A stretch of DNA of 64,000 nt from Diphasiastrum complanatum (GCA_029204225.1 CM055092.1:86042032-86106031), one strand, 5' to 3'; positions 11,335 to 26,559 are shown, numbered from the stretch's first letter. Numbers and translations: made by a program. Notes: generated by a model not told the origin, from the sequence alone.

Positions 11335-11917
11335 AAAACCTAAAAGTCTTTTGTTCCCGAGCTTAAGTCCACTCCTCCCAAGGAAAAGTGGTTTGGCTCA
11401 CTCACCTTCAAATACAATTATAAAGAAAAAATATATTGGCTCTTTACAAACTACAATCATTCTAGTTGGTCTATAGATTGCAGAAGCTCAAGTCAAAAAG
11501 GACCAAAATGTAATGTAATATATGTAATTTCTTGTCTACCTGGTACTCAAAATCATTCAAGAATTGACAAAATTCTTGGTTATATCGATCCATAGAACTA
11601 ATTTACCAAAAAGTACACCACTTCAATAATCAAAGCGAGAGAGTCGTTACTTTGAAACTACATATGAGTGTAAATACTAGTAGAGAATAAATAGCCAAAT
11701 TTTCATATTGATGGGAATCATAACGACCATAAAATTAAAATGGTTTTGGAGTTCTAGAATATGTTCTTACAATGTTTTGGTTGTGGATTGAAATTGCATC
11801 ACTTGATTTGATAATGTTGCTTACAATGATGGTTGTATCTACATTCATATGTTTGAACTATTATCACTACATTGGTAATGGCCTATACATTGAAGAACAC
11901 CCGCCACGTTCTTTGTT
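11335..11917. other. 3' flank of MFS gene 1
   Basis: This holds the probable 3' UTR and AT-rich spacer up to the copia insertion site. No coding or repeat family is recognised. Its end joins directly to 18634 once the element and one copy of the target duplication are removed. Confidence 0.5.
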
Positions 11918-11922
11918 CTGAT
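11918..11922. repeat. Target-site duplication CTGAT, left copy
   Basis: CTGAT directly precedes the TG of the left LTR and recurs directly after the CA of the right LTR at 18629-18633. This is the 5-bp duplication expected of retroviral-type integration. Confidence 0.9.
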
Positions 11923-13150
<1,228 letters not shown>

Positions 13151-13160
13151 CCCCCCCTTA
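13151..13160 (-). promoter_or_regulatory. Polypurine tract of copia-1
   Basis: CCCCCCCTTA on the plus strand is TAAGGGGGGG on the coding strand. It sits directly inside the 3' LTR, where plus-strand DNA synthesis is primed. Confidence 0.85.
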
Positions 13161-16100
13161 ATCTGGATCCGTGAATGCCTTGATCTTCAGACTGAGCAAT
13201 GCACAAAATTTGTTGTGTGCATTAACACTTAATGCTTTCGTAAAAATATCTACAACCATGTCCTGCGTTCTGCAGTACGTTAGGCTCACCTCTTTGTTGA
13301 GAACCTTGCCCCTGATATAGTGATATCTTATTTCAATGTGCTTACTCCTATGAGTGAAATCTAAGGTTGGCCGATAAGGCAATAGTACTCTGATTATCAC
13401 AGAATAAAATTGTAGGGCTGTACTGATACAGATTAACATCTGACTGTAAATTTCTCAACCAAAACGCTTCCTTAATAGATTGAGAAGCAGCAATGTATTC
13501 TGCTTCTGTAGAAGAAAGTGCGATAGAGGTTTGCTTACGACGGTTCCATGAGATAGGACCACCGTTGAAGAAGAATGTAAATCCAGATGTGTACTTACAA
13601 TTGTCTACATCTCCTCTCCAGCTTGCATAAGAATAACCACTGAGCTGATGAAGATTGTCGTTGCTGACATCTCCATAGCAGATGCACTGGTCCATGGTAG
13701 CTCGAATATATCTCATGACTCTTATGAGAGCCTTCCAATGGGTAATGTCAGGATTAGCCATATATTGGCTGAGTGAGCTTACTGCAAAAGAGATATCTGG
13801 TTTTGTACAAACCATTGCATACATGAGAGATCCAAGTATCGATCGATAGTGATACTCTCTCATTTGCTCCTCTTCCTGCTTAGTCTGGGGACATTGGTCC
13901 TTTGACAAGTGCAGGCCTGGATCCATTGGTGAGGGAGCTAATTTATAATTCATTAGATTGTATCTATCAAGAACGTTGTGAAGATACCTTTGTTGAGTGA
14001 TGTAAATCAGTCGTCTCGCTCTGTCTCTGTGGATCTGGATTCCCAAACAGAAGTGAGCTTCACCTAGATCAGTCATGTCGAACTCTGAAAACAGCATCTG
14101 CTTTGAATCCTTGACCATATTGGTATTGTTGCTGAAGAGCAACATGTCATCCATGTATAAGGTGATGATAATGAAGGATTGCTGCACTAACTTGGAATAG
14201 ACGTTGCAATCAAAAGTGCTTGATTTGAATTTTTGTTCAATGGGAATGTGTTGATCCTCTGAAACAAAGCTCTGACAGACTGTTTCAAGTCGTACAGTGC
14301 TTTGTGGAGTTTACAAACATGATTCTTCATACCTTCTAGAACATATCCTTCGGGCTGGATCATGTAGATATCTTCTTGTATAACTCCATTTAGATAGGTT
14401 GTTTGTACATCAAGTTGATGCACTTCGAGGTCGGCAGCTACAGCATAAGATAGGAGCATTCGGATCGACGAATGTTTGACTACTGGACTGAAAGTCTCGC
14501 TGTAGTCGACATTGAAAATTTGAGCGAATCCTCATGCTACCAGTCTTTCCTTCCTTCGATCAATTGCTCCGTTGGCATTGTATTTGATCTTAAAGATCCA
14601 TTTGCAATCAATGATATTGCAGCCAATAGGAGCTTCGACTAATGACCATGTCTAGTTCTTGATCAGAGAGGAATACTCTCTATCCATAGCTTCTCTCCAG
14701 ATATCAGAGTCTGGTTGGCGGAGTGCCCCTTCGACTATCGTCGGTTCTTGTATCAAGAGACAGACAGACTCAGGAGTATACCTTGTGGGCTGTGTGCGCA
14801 CTCGGCTTGAACTTCTGGGAGGATTCAACTGATGAACCGCTCCTGGGACTTGTTGCTGGGTAGCAGCAACATCTTTGTCTGATTCGATGTCTCGAAGTGG
14901 GTCGACAATAGACACGCCTGAGCCAGAAGCTCGGACTGTCGTGTTAATGGCAGGTGATGAAGGTTCTTATGGAGCAATATCCTTGCCTTGGAGGTCGACG
15001 AACTGATCCTCGATAAAGACTGTATCCCGACTATACAAGATTTGCTGGGTATCAGGATCATACAGCTTGTAAGTATTATCAGATGAAGTATATCCGATCA
15101 GGATGGTCTTGAGACCTTGGAAGTCCACTGTTTCTTCCTCGTGTCTTTTGGGATCTGCGCATAGGCAATGCACCCAAACACTCTTAGGTTCTTCAAAGAA
15201 GGCTTAGAGCCTATCCACACCTCGTGGGGTGTCTTGCTTGAGAGGGCCTTAGTCGAACATCTATTCTGGATGTAAGTTGTAGTGGAGACAGCTTCAGCCC
15301 AGAATCTCTTGGGCAACGATGCATGCTATAGCAATACATTTGGCAGATTCAACCAGGGTACGGTTCTTCCTCTCGGCTAAGCCATTAGACTGAGGACTGT
15401 AAGGAGTGATGAATTGTTGCTCAACGCATTGGCTTTGGCAGTATTCCTTAAACTCGACAGAGATATATTCTCCACCATTGTCTAACCTGAGAGCCTTGAT
15501 TGTCCGTCTAGTCTCCTTTTCTGAACGCTCCTTGAAGATTTTGAAGCAGTTGAAGGCTTCTGATTTCTTCTTTATAAAATACACCATAGTCCTTCTGAAA
15601 AATTCATCAATAAAAGTTATAAAATACTTGGCATCCTTCAACGAAGGATTTTTCATCGGGCCACAAATGTCTGAATGTACAACGTCTAGCAATCCTCTAG
15701 CAGTATGCTAATGGCTTGATCTAAATGGTTTCCTAGTCTGTTTACCAACTAGACAGTCTTGACAAACATGTAACTCGACCTTTTTGTGAGGATAGTCGAG
15801 ATCAAGAACAATAGATTGTCTAGACATTTGTTGTACAGCAGCATGATTCAAATGACCAAGTCTATAATGCCAAAGTAAACTTTTATTTGAATGAATAGAA
15901 GTATTGAGCGCCTGACTAGAGGCAGAAAAGCAATGACTTAATTTATACAAGTATCCATGCCTCTTTCCGAGTGCTAGGATCTTGAATATCCTATCAACTA
16001 CTTTGCATTGATCACATTTGAATTCTACTCTATGTCCTAGATCTGTGATTCTGCTTACAGAGAGCAGATTCGTAGATAAATTTGGTACATACAGGACTTT

Positions 16101-16373
16101 AGAGAGTAGCTTAGATTGTTTATTTGCAAAGCTTAATCTTAGAGTGCCTTCACCTTTAATAGCTTGTGTGCTATTGTCACCAAGGTGAACATACTTCTGG
16201 ATACTGTAAGGTGTATAGGACTCGAAACAGCCAATAAGGCTAGTCTTGTGCTGAGTGGCTCTGGAATCTAGGAACCAAGAACTGTTGCCAGATGCTCCTT
16301 GATGGCTGGTCATGAAGGCATCATGATCCGCTTCTTGAATAGGCTGTGAAGCTTCTACAGCTGCATTTGCCAC
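13158..16373 (-). pseudogene. copia-1 pol: protease, integrase, RT and RNase H (broken)
   Basis: Minus-strand domains in order. Protease: 16373 onward, with DSRATQH where DSGA-type is usual. Pre-integrase: HYRLGHLN and CQDCLVGKQ, to 15708. Then a stop, and integrase to about 15098 with Asp in VVHSDICGP, Asp in RLDNGGEY and Glu in NGLAERKNRT. The linker runs 15173-14652 and ends in a stop. RT fingers and palm run 14640-14187 (VHQLDVQTTYLNG, MIQPEGY). RT and RNase H run 14187-13348 with YMDDM, ALSSTEAEY and CDNQS. A final RNase H piece (RSKHIEIRYHYIRGKV) runs to 13158. All catalytic blocks are recognisable, but at least four stops or frameshifts separate them. The Gly-to-Arg change beside the protease Asp would also harm that enzyme. 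The order proves one copia element, not a mix. Confidence 0.92.
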
Positions 16374-16429
16374 TTGATTCGACTGCCCCTTGCTGTTGTT
16401 CTTCGCTTGAAGTATTCGGTAGTCTTGTA

Positions 16430-17188
16430 TTTCGTGGGTGTTTCGTTTGCAGTATCTGCTGCAGAACAGCTTCTTCTTTGTCTACGGATTCGACTGTTCC
16501 TTGTGCTAAGCTGGTTTCTGGTCTGGCTTTGATTGCTTTGGGCCTTTCTTCTTCTTCTGCTTTGTCGTGCTCTTGTTGGCGTACAAGACGTGAGAATCAG
16601 CTGAGGAACTTGAGGCTTTGTTCCTCCGCGTGTCTTCCTGCAACAACATAGTAATGACTCTCGAAAGAGTCAGTTCTGGATGAGTCGTGATGATCATCAC
16701 CTAGCTGTCATATGAGCTTGGCAAGCTTGTAAGCAGTTGCATTACTGCATCTTGATCGTCTGTGACAGATCCGATAGCGGCCATTTTCCTTAGCAGGTTC
16801 TTGAATTGATTAATGTGATTCTGCAGAGAATCACCATTCGCCATCTTGAGGGAGTAGAATTTCTTTCTAAGAAGTAGCTTGGAAGCTATATCTCACACTT
16901 CGTATAGTGTGCTCAAGATGTCCCAGACTTCTTTCAATGTCTGAGCCTCGGATACATGGCCGATCTAGGTATCCGTGATGTGAGGATGATCAACGCGAAA
17001 GCCTTTCCGTACTTCAGCTTCCATCTGACGATTGCTGCATCGTCTGCTTCGGATTTCTCTTCTACACCTGTAACAACGTCATACAATTCTTTAGCCATTA
17101 GTACAGTTTTCATCTTAAATTTCCACAGATGGTAATTGGCTCCATCAAGCTTGTCCATGATGGGACTGGCTTTCCCTTGGGAATCCAT
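16430..17188 (-). pseudogene. copia-1 gag (broken)
   Basis: The minus strand starts at 17188 with a typical copia gag N-terminus (MDKLDGANYHLWKFKMKTVL) and continues in shifted frames through a UBN2-like core (LLRKKFYSLKMANG, TSLPSSYDS, about 16920-16700). It ends in a basic region and a degraded knuckle near 16450, with a CX3C pair, a His and Tyr where the last Cys should be. Gag forms the particle and binds element RNA. Several stops break it here. The N-terminus is close to that of copia-2 gag at 35975. Confidence 0.85.
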
Positions 17189-17331
17189 GTGGAAGAATTA
17201 TTCTAAGTGATAGGGAAAACTATCAGTGACTTAAGTATGAAAATCTAGTACAGAATTACTGAACAAGAAAACAATTATTCTATCGGCTAGTAGAGTCTTG
17301 TATTGTAGAAGCTTATCAAGCTACAAAAATA

Positions 17332-17343
17332 GCTCTGATACCA
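17332..17343 (-). promoter_or_regulatory. Primer binding site of copia-1 (initiator Met tRNA)
   Basis: GCTCTGATACCA on the plus strand is TGGTATCAGAGC on the coding strand. It is complementary to the 3' end of plant initiator tRNA-Met and abuts the 5' LTR. It sets element orientation and the LTR edge at 17344. Confidence 0.93.
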
Positions 17344-18628
<1,285 letters not shown>

Positions 18629-18633
18629 CTGAT
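18629..18633. repeat. Target-site duplication CTGAT, right copy
   Basis: CTGAT follows the CA end of the right LTR and matches 11918-11922. Confidence 0.9.
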
Positions 18634-20150
18634 CAAGTTGGTCTTCAATAAGATATTCATCTTGATCGTATAGGCTTCCATTTTTATTGTCTTCATAATG
18701 GTTTGATTTATTTTCATATTGTCATGTGCCATAAACAAGCAAAGAGATAGAGGAAAATCATCACATTTATGTTGAAAAGAACAAAATATAGCAAATAACC
18801 AAGAGGTGCCATTAAGCTCAAATTAAAAACAAATCAAAATAAAAGAATTCCATTATTAAGAGTGTGAAATATGTGGATTCATGTGATCATGGGGCACATG
18901 AGGCACATGAGACGAGAATATCAAATCCAAATGCTCACAATGACAAAGAGGAAGAAGAGATGGAGCTCCAAGTTCACTAAAATGCAAATGAGCCAAAAGA
19001 TTTCAAAAATGATGTCCAATATTAGTCTTCTTATAGACAAAGCCCATGATTTAACTACACATGACTTAACTACACATGACTAGCTTGAAGTCTAGTTAAC
19101 CATTGTTAAGTTTACTTGAAGCCCTTTTTGGATTGTAATCTTTATCTGAAACACTTTAAGGCCCAACAAAGCTTACGATGGATTTTTTTATTCTCTTATG
19201 AGTACATACATTTAAAAATACATGACACTCTCCCTAGTTAGACATTTTTGTCCTAAAAAATAAAGATGCTTGTTTAATAATCTTGGGTGCTCGGGTTTTG
19301 CAATTTAAGAATCATAATCAAAGATGTCACCTACACCAACTTGTTGCTTTGTTGTTGATTCAAACTTGTCTACCATGAATCCATTTGATAACTTTAGCTT
19401 GCAACTTACTTGTCCACAAGGACTAAAATGATGGCCAAAGAAGAGTTTGATGGAGTACCATATTATCTTTGAGCAACCAAATTTGTATGACATAGATCAG
19501 AAGTACCACCGGATTATTATTTTTATTTGCTTCTTCAACATCATGCCATCTTGGATGATTTACCCAATTCCCTTGGACTCATTGTTTTGCATTGCATTTG
19601 GTTTTTTTTGCTGCAATAAGCAATCTTTGTTGTTTGATTATCTTGATGAACAATTAGAGAAGTTTTGAATCTTGTAAGGAATGCCATGTAGGATGACAAA
19701 ATTTATAAATTACCAGAGTAAAATCTTTTTCCTTTCAATGCTTAACCATTTATGCCCACACCAATTTTGATGGTTAACTATTATGTGTGTAATACGCTTT
19801 GTCGCTCATAAAAAAAAGGTGGTATTATCTTTTAATTATAGCTCCAATTTAGACGCTTTTTGTGCCATTGGAAAGGGCTTGACAAGAGCTTCCAATGACA
19901 CTCTACATGAATTAGTTTGGATCTACAATTCAAAGCCTACAATTGGTCAAATAATTCAAATGGGCACAAAGATGATATTAGGTGTTGTTTGCAAAGTTGA
20001 TTGACTACAACTTCTAAACTGTAGCTCAAAACTAGGTTATGTAAAGTGTCATTGGAGGGCTTTTTAATCACACCAAAATTGTCTCAATTGGAGCTACGGT
20101 TAAAAAGCTATACTAATTTTTTATTACTATAAATGGACCACCATATCCAT
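18634..20150. other. Spacer with no recognisable gene
   Basis: This is AT-rich sequence beyond the copia-1 insertion. A short tandem copy of ATGA(C/T)TTAACTACAC lies near 19050-19080. Open frames (for example 18871-19083 and 19305-19493) show no conserved motif. Part may be decayed retroelement continuing from the gag relic at 20180, but I cannot show it. Confidence 0.4.
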
Positions 20151-20179
20151 CTTCAAGAAGATTGATTGAGTCCTTCAAC

Positions 20180-20960
20180 TTGCCTTGTTTGATGTTAGCC
20201 ATCCTTTTTTGGCAATCTTTGGCTCACATTCTAGGTTTATGGTGATAAAAACATTTGCCCTTCTTCTTCTTCTTTTCCCAAGGATCCTACTTGATCATCA
20301 AAAGTAGTCTTACTTTTATACTTCTTTTTTTTTTTTTTTCTGTTTGCCCTTACCTTTACCACCAATGCTTTTTCTTCATTTCCCTTGATCTGGCTCCTAT
20401 AGACATCTCGTCATTGCTCCTATCGCAACATGATCTTAGTCAGTTTCTCAAATGCAAGTAATTTCTCCCTTGCTGCAATGGCACTTACAAAACTTTGGAA
20501 GTCTTCTCTTAACCCATTTAGGCAAGTTTGTACAAGCTTCACGTTCCTAATCACTTCTCCAATAGAATGAAGTTCATCTCGCATTTCTAGTGTCTTTATG
20601 CACATAAAGTAGCTCATCATATTCTCATTGGTCTCCATCTCGATATTGCTCATTTTTCTTCTCAGAATTGAAGAATTTGAGGTCCGTACTACCTCTTTAG
20701 CACATTTCATGCCTGTCTTGGGGTGGTCATCACTTATATATGAGTGATCGCATGATTCTTCACTAATAAATTGATGATGTTTAGAGCCCTCCTTGATTTT
20801 TTGTTATAGGCCTTCACATCAGGGATAGGCTTACTCACATATAATGACCTCCCAGAGCTCCTTCTCCATGAGAATATTTTTGAGCTTGAACTTACAAACA
20901 TTGTAGTTGGACACTCCATCAAGCTTGCTTCCCGCCCCCAGTTTGGCTTCTCCCATATTG
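20180..20960 (-). pseudogene. Ty1/copia gag relic C
   Basis: On the minus strand a gag N-terminus lies at about 20950-20830 (KLDGVSNYNVCKFKLKNIL, MEKELWEVI). A UBN2-type core follows at 20710-20420 (HSIGEVIRNVKLVQTCLNGL, FVSAIAAREKL). Near 20255-20205 there is a broken knuckle, CFYHHKPRM then stop then AKDC, with a Cys-to-His change. Stops and frame changes occur throughout. No pol sequence follows downstream, so this is a gag-only remnant. Confidence 0.75.
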
Positions 20961-21438
20961 GACATGGCTCCAAAAAACAAGTCGTTTATACGGAAGAAGT
21001 TGTTTTTTAAATGTGAAATGAATGCAATGCGACACTCTAGGCCTTGTCACGATGGAGCCTAGCCACTTGCTTTAGTTCTGACCAACATGAAATTTGACTT
21101 TAGATGGCCTTATGGGCTTCAAAAATGCTAAATTTAATGTTACTAATTGTTACTAGCTCTAAGCTATGCAATGATACAAATTTCACGTGGAATCTATCGA
21201 GGACCTCACTAGCTAGTTATTGCCAAAAAAGTGGTCAAAATTGAAACTATTTTGACCAAGAAAAGTCCCTTTCAGTGAAAGCTACTGGCAACGAGATAAA
21301 AGTGAACTGCAACTTCTTTCTGAAGTTTTCTTAATGCAAAATAGTCATCTATGGACTTTGGATCACTTTAGGCCCGTTTCTTGTAAATTTTTTTAATGAA
21401 GTTTCTACTTTCTATTTTTCATTGTTGCCTATGATTCG

Positions 21439-21723
21439 TTGTCATTGCCTTATGATGACAATGCAGAACTTACTGATGAGCAGATTCTAAATCATATGGA
21501 TCCGACCAGATTTAGAGTGCGTAATATTCCTCATGAACCAACAATAAAACCGCCAAAAGCAGTTATATTGAAGGAAGATAGGATCACAGGTTCAATGAAG
21601 AAGAAACAAGCCAATCAACATTATAATACGGTCCTGAAATGGAAAAATCCTCCTCAAATGATTAATTCAAAGAATGTGCCACCCTTACTGGATAAAGGCA
21701 AAGGAAAAGTCAAGGATGATTAG
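21439..21723 (+). CDS. Unrecognised 94-codon open frame, possibly a gene fragment
   Basis: The frame encodes a hydrophilic, Lys- and Pro-rich 94-residue peptide with an acidic start (DDNAELTDEQIL) and a basic end (DKGKGKVKDD). It does not resemble copia or gypsy proteins and has no membrane segment or known motif. Its stop at 21721-21723 sits at the point where a minus-strand copia RT relic breaks off, so it could be the end of a captured exon or flanking sequence cut by that element. Whether it is expressed is unknown. The composition looks more protein-like than random frames nearby, but this is weak evidence. Confidence 0.25.
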   Translation: MSLPYDDNAELTDEQILNHMDPTRFRVRNIPHEPTIKPPKAVILKEDRITGSMKKKQANQHYNTVLKWKNPPQMINSKNVPPLLDKGKGKVKDD

Positions 21724-22929
21724 ATTGACATATGAAAGTAAAATCATTACTTCTAGTGACTTCTATTCCAAGTATATCTTTAAGAAGTCCTAGATCTACC
21801 ATCCTAAATTCACTAGACAAGGAAACTTTTACATCTTTGAAGCCATCTAGGTCATTTCATGTGAGTATAATGTCATCAACATATAAAACTAAGATAATGA
21901 TCTTCCCATCATTACATTTGTAGTACAATGATGGTTCATAAGAACTTACAACAAATCTAATGGAAATAAGATAGGATTGCAACCTAGAGTACCATGCTCT
22001 TGGTGCTTGTTTGAGTCCAAAAAGTCTCTTCTTCAAGAAACACACCTTGTCTTCTTTTCCATCTTTGATGAAGCCCTCAGGTTGGCACATGTAGATTTCC
22101 TCTTCCAAGAATCCATTCAAGAAAGCATTTGTCACATCAAGTTGGAAGAGCTCCCATTTGAAAGAAGTTGCAAGACATATGATTAACCTAATGTCACAAG
22201 CTTTGCAACAGGTGCAAAGGTTTCATCATAATCTATGCCTTTGACTTGCAAAAAACCTTTTGCTACAAGTCTAGATTTATACTTATGAATGGAACCATCT
22301 TGATTATATTTCAATCTATATATCCATTTACAAGTAAGAGGCTTCTTTCCATAAGGTAGATCAACGAGTTTCCAAGTTTGATTTTCCATTAGTGCATCAA
22401 ACTCTACTTGCATAGCTTTCCTCCAATATTGAGACTTTTTTGCTTCCTCAAAACTAGTTGGTTCTTCAAGCATAGAAGTCAAGAAAGTATAAGAGTTGAG
22501 TAGTTGAGAATCTTCCCTTTGCTCCCCTTTGTCACTATAAGTGAGCCTTGATGGCTCAATCCTTGTCCTTGTTGATCTTCTTGGCACCCTTGGACTTTGA
22601 GTAAGTTCCACTTGGTCTTCATCTTCATGAAGCTCCTCCTCGGCCATAACATGATCCTTGACAAGTTGAGTGTTGTTGGAAGTCACCTTTCCTTTGGCTT
22701 GGAGAGATTCATCAAAAAGTACAACTCTACTTCTCTTTTTGTACTTTGCTAATTCAACTCCTCCTTGAGGTTCTACTTCCACCTCAAGTATTATGTCATA
22801 AAGATCATGAAGTACAAGTAAAGACTCCATTCGAACTATCCAAGTAGCATAATTAGTGGATGTAAGTCTTTCACTAGCTTCAAGCAAAATACCACCCATT
22901 GATGCCATTTTTTGAATGTGAAAAAACAC
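21724..22929 (-). pseudogene. Deleted copia element D: gag start fused in frame to RT
   Basis: A 248-codon minus-strand frame (22929-22183) begins as a copia gag (SMGGILLEASERLTSTNYAT, about residues 9-28). By about residue 65 it has become the integrase-RT linker (SRVVLFDES) and then the RT entry motifs WKLVDLPYGKKPLTCKWIYR and [12 protein letters not shown]. Most of gag, protease and integrase are absent without breaking the frame. After a frame change, RT continues at 22135-21857 (QPEGFIKDG, LFGLKQAPRAWY, YVDDIIL) and to about 21730 (FRMVDLGLLKDILGIEV). RNase H is missing. A primer binding site and LTR start lie upstream at 23412-23424, consistent with one internally deleted element that lost its far end. 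Confidence 0.8.
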
Positions 22930-23411
22930 TAGAAACTCTTATGGTTTCTCTAAGAGATCTGAACCTAAAGTCTTCTAGCAATTAGAAAGCTTATAGACAC
23001 AATCCTATCACTCATGAACCAATCTAGAATGATGGAAATTTAGATTCTAGTCTCAAACTTGCAAAATCACTCCTTAATCTATGATTTTTAGCAATATCTC
23101 TCTTCAACTTCAACATACACTCAAAAAATCAGAGTAGATCAATTAATGCACCTAATTCAAGCTTCAAATTTAATTTTTTGGCTGATTTAATCCAAGAACT
23201 AATCAAGGGACTAGATTCTCTATAGAAAATGCTTGATTTTGCACTAAAAATCACTTAAATTGGATGTGTGAGTCAAATTGTACAAAGTTTTGAAATTTCT
23301 TAGCCAAAACAGGAGCTGTCTACCCAAAATTTGACTAGTTTCCTAAAACTTGCTAATTTTGGCTTTGATTTGGATCAACCCTATCAATTTCAATAAAACC
23401 TCTTGTACTTG

Positions 23412-23423
23412 GCTCTGATACCA
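23412..23423 (-). promoter_or_regulatory. Primer binding site of copia element D
   Basis: GCTCTGATACCA is the reverse complement of TGGTATCAGAGC, the initiator tRNA-Met site, and directly borders TGTGGAAAAAGT. About 490 bp of leader separates it from the gag start at 22910. Confidence 0.85.
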
Positions 23424-23848
23424 TGTGGAAAAAGTACAAAATGGACCAAGAGTGGATTCTAATCTGATCCTCAAGAGGGATTGGATGTTAGATTTACTTG
23501 ATCTATTAATCTACAAAAGATGAAGATCAATCTAGATCAATTGTAGACATAAAATCTTAACAAGAACAATCATTTAATGAAGGTAAATGTACTTGCTGGT
23601 TTCACATGTGTGAAACCTTGTTAGAGTACGGACTCCAACCTGAAAATAAGGTACACTGTGATAGAACCTCAAAACAATCAAAACAAATGTAGATAAATCT
23701 CTCGCTCTCTCTAGCGTGCACGATTTTTGCGTTTTGGAGATTTTCGGATTGGAATGTTGGCTTCATTTTGGATTGGAGGGCTACATTTTTTGGATTGGAT
23801 CTCGATTGGCCGCTGCAAATCTGCACAGGTATCTCTCTCATAAATTAG
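23424..23848 (-). repeat. Partial 5' LTR of copia element D
   Basis: The LTR edge is fixed by the adjacent primer site and begins TGTGGAAAAAGTAC on the plus strand. Its terminal bases resemble, in reverse complement, the 3' edge of the plus-strand LTR ending at 30191 (GATCCACTTTTTTCACA). The other LTR edge is not resolved; the sequence runs into a long microsatellite at 23853. Confidence 0.6.
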
Positions 23849-23852
23849 AACA

Positions 23853-23981
<129 letters not shown>

Positions 23982-24513
23982 GCTTTCTTCATCGCTCTTT
24001 CACACATATGTAGTGTTATGGCCATATTCGGTTAAGGACATGGAATAGTCCTAATATGGTAGACCGGCCCTCCAGTACTCAAGATTATTGGTCACGTCGA
24101 GATTTAATTCCATGTTGAGGCTTGTTTGTGACTAATTACCTTGAGAGGACCCAGACACTCTAATTGAGACATATGGAGTATTGCATGTCTGTGTGACGGA
24201 TATAGGCAGGAGGATTGCATGAAGAGATGAGACCTATTTATAGTTGACCTGCATGGGGGTTGCATGGTTTCATGCACAGGACTCTGCTCTCTATATAATG
24301 AGGTAGGGATTCTCTCGTTGATATATTGGGTTTAGGTTACCAGTTTCTCTCATGTGGCAAGGTAGGTGGAGGTAGGTGGCACAAGGTTTAGACTTGGCCT
24401 CTTATTAACTTATGGATTTTCATTGTCGCAACTTGGGAATTCACCCAAGTGTAATCTTACTAGGGAAAGAGCCAAAGTATATGCCCATCTTATTTTACAT
24501 AATAATATTTATT

Positions 24514-24600
24514 CATTGGCACTTTTTTTCTAGAGGTTGCCCATCCTCAATCATAGTCATTGGTACTTTTTTCTAGAGGCTGCCCATCATCAATCATGGT
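24514..24600. repeat. 44-bp tandem repeat, two copies
   Basis: Units beginning CATTGG(C/T)ACTTTTTT at 24514 and 24558 share TCTAGAGG(T/C)TGCCCATC and CAATCAT. They differ by a few substitutions. Confidence 0.85.
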
Positions 24601-24708
24601 GGAAAAGGTTCATAGGGTGACAATTCCCTTGGCCTAATCCCAATATCTATAGACTCCTCTGAGCGTTCATTGTAGACTTAGAAATAAGCCTTCGTTGTTA
24701 ACAGCTTT

Positions 24709-24882
24709 AAGCTTAGAAAGCTTCTTGTTCCGGTTCTTGTCCTTCAGGCACTTTCATGAGTACCTGCACATCCCTTCAAAGAAGGGTCAGTCCTTAAGCC
24801 TAGAAGGCTTCTTATTCTTGTTCTTGTTCTTCAGGCACTATCGTGAGTACCTACACATACCTTCAAAGAAAGGTCAGTTTTT
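24709..24882. repeat. 87-bp tandem repeat, two copies
   Basis: Units start at 24709 and 24796. The period is a multiple of three, so a plus-strand frame stays open across both and gives a repeated HIPSKKGQ peptide. No protein family is recognised, and I read this as a minisatellite, not a gene. The flanking 24000-25160 sequence has LTR-like features (TCTATATAATGAGG near 24293) but no proven LTR. Confidence 0.8.
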
Positions 24883-25170
24883 ATACCATCAGACATGGCT
24901 CATAAAAGGGTCCTTAGTTCTACAAGTAGGCACACTCAAATCATTAGAGCAATAAATTCATACAATACCCAAAAAGAATAATGTTCATTGGAAGTCTCAT
25001 GTCATCAAAGTCTATGTGAAGATGGAAGATAGGAAAGTCTATATTTCTTTGGGGCATTTTGTCTCTACGAATTACAGTGTGGCCAAGATTTATTTGAGCC
25101 AAATGACAATAGGACAACCATGACTACCATAAGTAGATGTGTCTACATATTTTATATTGAGTATTGAATA

Positions 25171-25476
<306 letters not shown>

Positions 25477-25733
25477 TAGGCTAATTGTGGATTATGATGA
25501 TCTATTCATATCTATGAGTTATGGATCAACTAATATCTCCTAATTTGATTATGAATCAGTTATAAAGATTTTCCTATGTTTCATTTTATTTTGTGACATT
25601 CATTATGAATCTTTCTTCATTTCATGCAAGTGTTCTTGTCTACTAACAATATGTAGAATTGTTTGTGGTATCACTTGGTTCATATATCGATCAAATAAAA
25701 TGAATAATCATCATTTCATTTCACATTGTTGGG

Positions 25734-25910
25734 CCCACATATTGAAGCTCTAGACTAGGTTTGTGCCATGTGGCATGAAGTCATGGGTCATGTCCCACAT
25801 ATTCAATCTCTAGACTGGCCTTGTGGCGTGTGAGATGAAGTCATACACCATAGATATTTGCATGCCCTACATAATTAAGCTCTGTGCCAAGGTTTGTGTC
25901 GTGAGGTATG
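25734..25910. repeat. Degenerate 60-70 bp tandem repeat, three copies
   Basis: Three units open with CCCACATATT or CCCTACATAATT, followed by CTCTAGACT-like sequence and ATGAAGTCAT-like sequence. They diverge substantially, suggesting age. Confidence 0.65.
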
Positions 25911-26384
25911 AATAATGTATCATTAAGATTTTTTTAACACACACTCAATAATGTGTGTTTGTAGGCACCTTGTAGGGATATAAAGGCTTCTTCTTCTTCT
26001 TTTTTGCTGTTATTGTGGCTGGATGAGAGAACTTGCCATTATATCCCTACATGTGCATTCAAACAAATTATCTAGTTCATAAAATGTGTTCTATGCATTC
26101 AAAATCTGTGCACATATTGACAAAAAGCAATGATTCTCACGAAAAATTGATAGAAAATTTGGGGTTAGGAAATCTATCCTGAGTTTATTACCACACCCCT
26201 TGATTTTCTTTCATTGTTTAACATCCTTTTGCTAATTAGCTAGGCTTTACACTTTGATATGAAGATAGGTTCAAGGCCCAAAGGAAAAAAAGAAAGAAAA
26301 AAACTTACAAAGAGAAAGGAAAATAAGAGAGAATATAAGAAAATTGTGGATATACCGAAAGGACTAGAGGCAAAAAGATCATCT

Positions 26385-26387
<3 letters not shown>

Positions 26388-26472
<85 letters not shown>
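26388..26472. repeat. (CA)n microsatellite, about 42 units
   Basis: This is a pure CA tract. A plus-strand frame reads through it as His-Thr repeats but is not a gene. Confidence 0.95.
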
Positions 26473-26475
<3 letters not shown>

Positions 26476-26559
26476 AGCCAAGAGAGCTTCATAGGTATAG
26501 TATTATAGTTTTGCAGAGTGCAATGCATGTTAAAGGCCTATTTGCAGGAGAAGGTCTCC

